A stretch of DNA of 64,000 bases from Streptomyces sp. NBC_00663 (lineage in GTDB: Bacteria; Actinomycetota; Actinomycetes; Streptomycetales; Streptomycetaceae). Positions 61,698-64,000 of this stretch are shown here, in pieces. The notes beneath the pieces are model-generated. The model saw only the letters and a list, made by a program, of their open reading frames with translations. It was not told where the DNA came from and searched no databases. The stretch's first letter is position 1; each line of letters begins with the position of its first letter. The stretch covers positions 1,302,001-1,366,000 of the forward strand of contig NZ_CP109027.1 in NCBI RefSeq assembly GCF_036226885.1, written 5' to 3'. The position numbers were made by a program, and so were the translations under genes.

Positions 61698-63101
61698 ATG
61701 ACCACCCTTGCCGACCCCGTACCCGGTGGACGTCCCGGTGACGTCGACCGGGCCAACGCGCTGAGCGGCGAGCTGTCCGGCAGAGGTGTGCACGGCGTGG
61801 TCCTGGGTTACGTCGACACCGCGGGCGTCGGCCGGGTGAAGACGATCCCCACGGCGAGGCTCGCCTCGGCGGCGGCCTGGGGTGTCGGCATGTCCCCGGT
61901 GTTCGACACGTTCCTCGCGAACGACTCCGTCGTGACGACCGACGTCCTCGGCTCCCCCGACGGCGACCTGCGTCTCTACCCCGACCTCGACCACCTGGTG
62001 GTGCTGGCCGCGCAGCCCGGCTGGGCGTGGGCGCCGGTCGACCGGATCACACAGGAGGGCGAGCGGCACCCCGGCTGCACCCGCACGCTCCTGCGCCGGA
62101 TCGTCACCGACGCGCAGCAGCGGCACGGCCTGACCTTCAAGGCGGCCGTCGAGGTCGAGTGGGCGGTGGGCCAAGGCCCGTCGGCCGAGGGCGACTTCGT
62201 GCCCGCGCTGTCGGGTCCGGCGTACGGGGCGATCCGGCAGGTCGAGTTGAGCGACTACACGGCCGATCTGCTGGCGGCGCTCGCGGCGCAGGGCGTGGAC
62301 GTCGACCAGCTCCACCCCGAGTACGCGGCGGGGCAGTTCGAGGTCTCGGTGGGCGCCCTGGACCCGGTGGCGGCGGCCGACCGGAGCGTGCTGGTGCGAC
62401 AGACGATCCGCGCGGTGGCCGGGCGGCACGGCCTGGTCGTCTCGTTCGCCCCGGCCGTCTTCGCCGAGGGCGTCGGCAACGGCGGCCACCTCCACCTCTC
62501 CGCCTGGCGCGAGGGCGTCAACCTGCATACGGGCGGCGGGGGTCGGTACGGCATGACGGCGGACGCGGAGGCGTTCGCGGCCGGCGTCCTGGCCCACCTC
62601 CCCGCGCTCACGGCGGTCACCGCCCCGAGCCCGGCGAGCTATCTGCGCCTCAAACCCTCCCAGTGGGCAGGGGTGTTCACCGCCTGGGGCCGCGAGACCC
62701 GCGAGGCCGCGGTCCGTGTCGTCACCGGCACCCTGGGCCTGCGTGACCAGGCCGCCAACCTGGAGGTCAAGCCGGTCGACCTGGCGGCGAACCCGTATCT
62801 GGCCCTGGGCTCCGTCATCGCGGCGGGCCTCGACGGCATCTCCTCGGCCGCCGTACTGCCCGAGGAGATCACCGGCGACCCGGCCCGCCTCGACGCGGAA
62901 CAGGCTGCGGCCCGGGGTGTGCGCCGGCTGCCGACCTCGCTCGCCGAGGCGGTGGCCGAGTTCCGCAAGGACGAGTGTCTGCGCGGTGCCCTCGGGCCGG
63001 TCCTCGCCGACGCGGTGACCGCCGTACGGGAAGGCGAGACCGCCTCCGTGGCCGGGCTGGACGACGCCGGGATCGCGGCGGCGTACCGCTGGAAGTACTG
63101 A
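61698..63101 (+). CDS. Glutamine synthetase-like gamma-glutamyl ligase
   Basis: 467 aa. GS catalytic landmarks: EVEWAV (metal Glu), EYAAGQFEVSVG, NGGHLHLSAW for glutamate binding, and KPSQWAGVFTAWGRETREAAVRV for ATP/phosphate. It belongs to the GlnA-like group (for example gamma-glutamyl-polyamine or -ethanolamide synthetases) rather than true GlnA. Likely joins glutamate to an amine. Two bases separate its stop from the next start; together they mirror the fungal FluG fusion of amidohydrolase and GS. Confidence 0.88.
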   Translation: MTTLADPVPGGRPGDVDRANALSGELSGRGVHGVVLGYVDTAGVGRVKTIPTARLASAAAWGVGMSPVFDTFLANDSVVTTDVLGSPDGDLRLYPDLDHLVVLAAQPGWAWAPVDRITQEGERHPGCTRTLLRRIVTDAQQRHGLTFKAAVEVEWAVGQGPSAEGDFVPALSGPAYGAIRQVELSDYTADLLAALAAQGVDVDQLHPEYAAGQFEVSVGALDPVAAADRSVLVRQTIRAVAGRHGLVVSFAPAVFAEGVGNGGHLHLSAWREGVNLHTGGGGRYGMTADAEAFAAGVLAHLPALTAVTAPSPASYLRLKPSQWAGVFTAWGRETREAAVRVVTGTLGLRDQAANLEVKPVDLAANPYLALGSVIAAGLDGISSAAVLPEEITGDPARLDAEQAAARGVRRLPTSLAEAVAEFRKDECLRGALGPVLADAVTAVREGETASVAGLDDAGIAAAYRWKY

Positions 63102-63102
63102 C

Positions 63103-64000
63103 ATGACCGCGGTCCACGAGGCGCTCGCGGAACTGAGCCTGGTCGACCACCACTGCCACGGCGTGGTCACCGACGACCTCGACCGGGACGGCTTCGAGGC
63201 CCTCCTCACCGAGGGTGGCCGGTGGCCCGGCAGCGGCATCTCGCCCTTCGACACCCCGGTCGGCGTCTCGGTGCGCCGCCACTGCGCGCCCCTGCTGGAC
63301 CTGGACCGGCACGCCCCGCCGGAGGAGTACCTGGCCCGCCGGGCGGAGCTGGGCGCGCGGGAGGTGAACCGGCGCTTCCTCGCCGCGGCGGGCACCGGCA
63401 CCTACTGCCTGGACACCGGTTTCGGGCCGGCCGAACTGGCCGCGGACGACGTGTACGAGGTCGTACGGCTGGAGAGCGTGGAGGAGGCGCTGGTGGCGGC
63501 CGGGGTCGAGCCCGGCGACTACGCCGACGCCTTTCGCACCGCCGCTCACCAGGCCGTCCGGCGCCCGGGGGTGGTGGCGGTGAAGTCCGTGGCGGCCTAC
63601 CGCACGGGGTTCGACCTGGACCCGGCCCGTCCGTCACCCGCGGAGGTGGAACGGGCGGCACGGCGGCGACTGGCGGCGGGAGGACGGCTGGCGGACCCGG
63701 TCCTCGTACGGCACCTGCTATGGACCGCCGTCGACCTGGGGCTGCCGCTCCAGCTGCACACGGGCTTCGGCGACAACGACATCCGGCTGCACCGGGTGGA
63801 CCCCACCCATCTCACGGACTGGCTGCACCTGACCGCCGGCACGATCCCGGTGCTGCTGCTGCACTGCTGGCCCTACCAGCGGCAGGCCGGCTATCTGGCC
63901 GCGGTGTTCGAGCAGGTCTACCTGGACGTCGGCCTCACCCTCCACCACGTCGGCCCGGCGCGCGCCCGGGCCGTACTGGAGGAGGCACTGGAGATCACAC
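63103..64000 (+). CDS. Amidohydrolase (FluG-like), 3'-truncated by the window end
   Basis: At least 299 aa from ATG 63103, open to the end of the window. Metal-site pattern of the amidohydrolase-2 group: VDHHCHG near residues 15-21, VAVKSVAAYRTGF with the likely bridging Lys, PLQLHTGFGDND and VLLLHCWPY supplying two more His. The N-terminal domain of fungal FluG and of bacterial gamma-glutamyl amide hydrolases is alike. It probably removes glutamate or an amine from the product of the upstream ligase, or acts on a linked amide. Confidence 0.87.
   Translation, partial: MTAVHEALAELSLVDHHCHGVVTDDLDRDGFEALLTEGGRWPGSGISPFDTPVGVSVRRHCAPLLDLDRHAPPEEYLARRAELGAREVNRRFLAAAGTGTYCLDTGFGPAELAADDVYEVVRLESVEEALVAAGVEPGDYADAFRTAAHQAVRRPGVVAVKSVAAYRTGFDLDPARPSPAEVERAARRRLAAGGRLADPVLVRHLLWTAVDLGLPLQLHTGFGDNDIRLHRVDPTHLTDWLHLTAGTIPVLLLHCWPYQRQAGYLAAVFEQVYLDVGLTLHHVGPARARAVLEEALEIT

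Overview
The window comes from a high-GC actinomycete, almost certainly a Streptomyces or close relative. The support is strongly G/C-biased third codon positions, frequent GTG starts, many start codons placed just downstream of a -10-like hexamer (leaderless genes), and family types typical of the genus: two DUF574 methyltransferases, DUF4232, DUF4333 and DUF3140 proteins, a conservon-like P450 and a GlnA-like enzyme. No phage, integrase, IS element or CRISPR array is visible. The one RNA gene found is tRNA-Pro(GGG).

Layout. 0-6 kb: an AcoR/Fis-type regulator without the sigma-54 contact motif, then a coupled set of a small helical protein, an isoprenyl diphosphate synthase and a DUF2236 (Lcp/MpaB-like) oxygenase, then a DUF4232 lipoprotein. 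6-13 kb: a SAM methyltransferase, two MFS transporters (the second behind a double palindromic operator), the lower hydroxyquinol pathway (dioxygenase plus maleylacetate reductase), a membrane protein and a small cupin. 13-30 kb: a large inositol-type catabolic region. It holds a LacI regulator divergent from a PhyH dioxygenase/SDR/two-dehydrogenase operon, a leftward operon for a sugar ABC importer plus IolE- and IolG-like enzymes, a divergent iolC-iolD-gntR operon, an aldo/keto reductase and a NUDIX hydrolase. A 13-bp motif, GTTTGTACTnACA, occurs in both main promoter regions and suggests common control. IolA and IolB are not in the window.

30-45 kb: mostly housekeeping and single genes. 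These are a cold-shock protein and DEAD-box helicase joined through a hairpin, tRNA-Pro, cobF and cobK, an MFS pump with a C-terminal winged-helix-like domain, a HAD phosphatase, a TSUP exporter, an acyl-CoA ligase/thiolase pair, an alpha/beta hydrolase, Dps, DUF3140 and a DUF574 methyltransferase.

45.5-53.8 kb: an eight-gene leftward set under an XRE-cupin regulator. It encodes a DddP-like M24 enzyme with changed metal ligands, E1 alpha and beta of a 2-oxoacid-type dehydrogenase without E2/E3, an amidohydrolase, a bicupin, a short SDR without the catalytic Tyr/Lys pair, and an M20 amidohydrolase. A 14-bp operator, AGTGTCAyTGAACA, lies before the regulator and before the structural genes. This is the best candidate for an undescribed pathway.

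53.8-64 kb: a DUF4333 protein, an ABC exporter pair with an orphan NarL-type response regulator, a P450 lacking the standard ExxR spacing, a two-helix potassium channel, a zinc-ribbon protein, a decayed lipoprotein gene, a second DUF574 methyltransferase, and a glutamine-synthetase-like enzyme followed by an amidohydrolase that runs off the end (a split FluG-like pair).

A recurring oddity is short tandem duplication (15-44 bp units) in promoters, within genes, and above all at convergent gene ends. Family calls come from reading the translations without database searches; start sites and regulatory sites are proposals.
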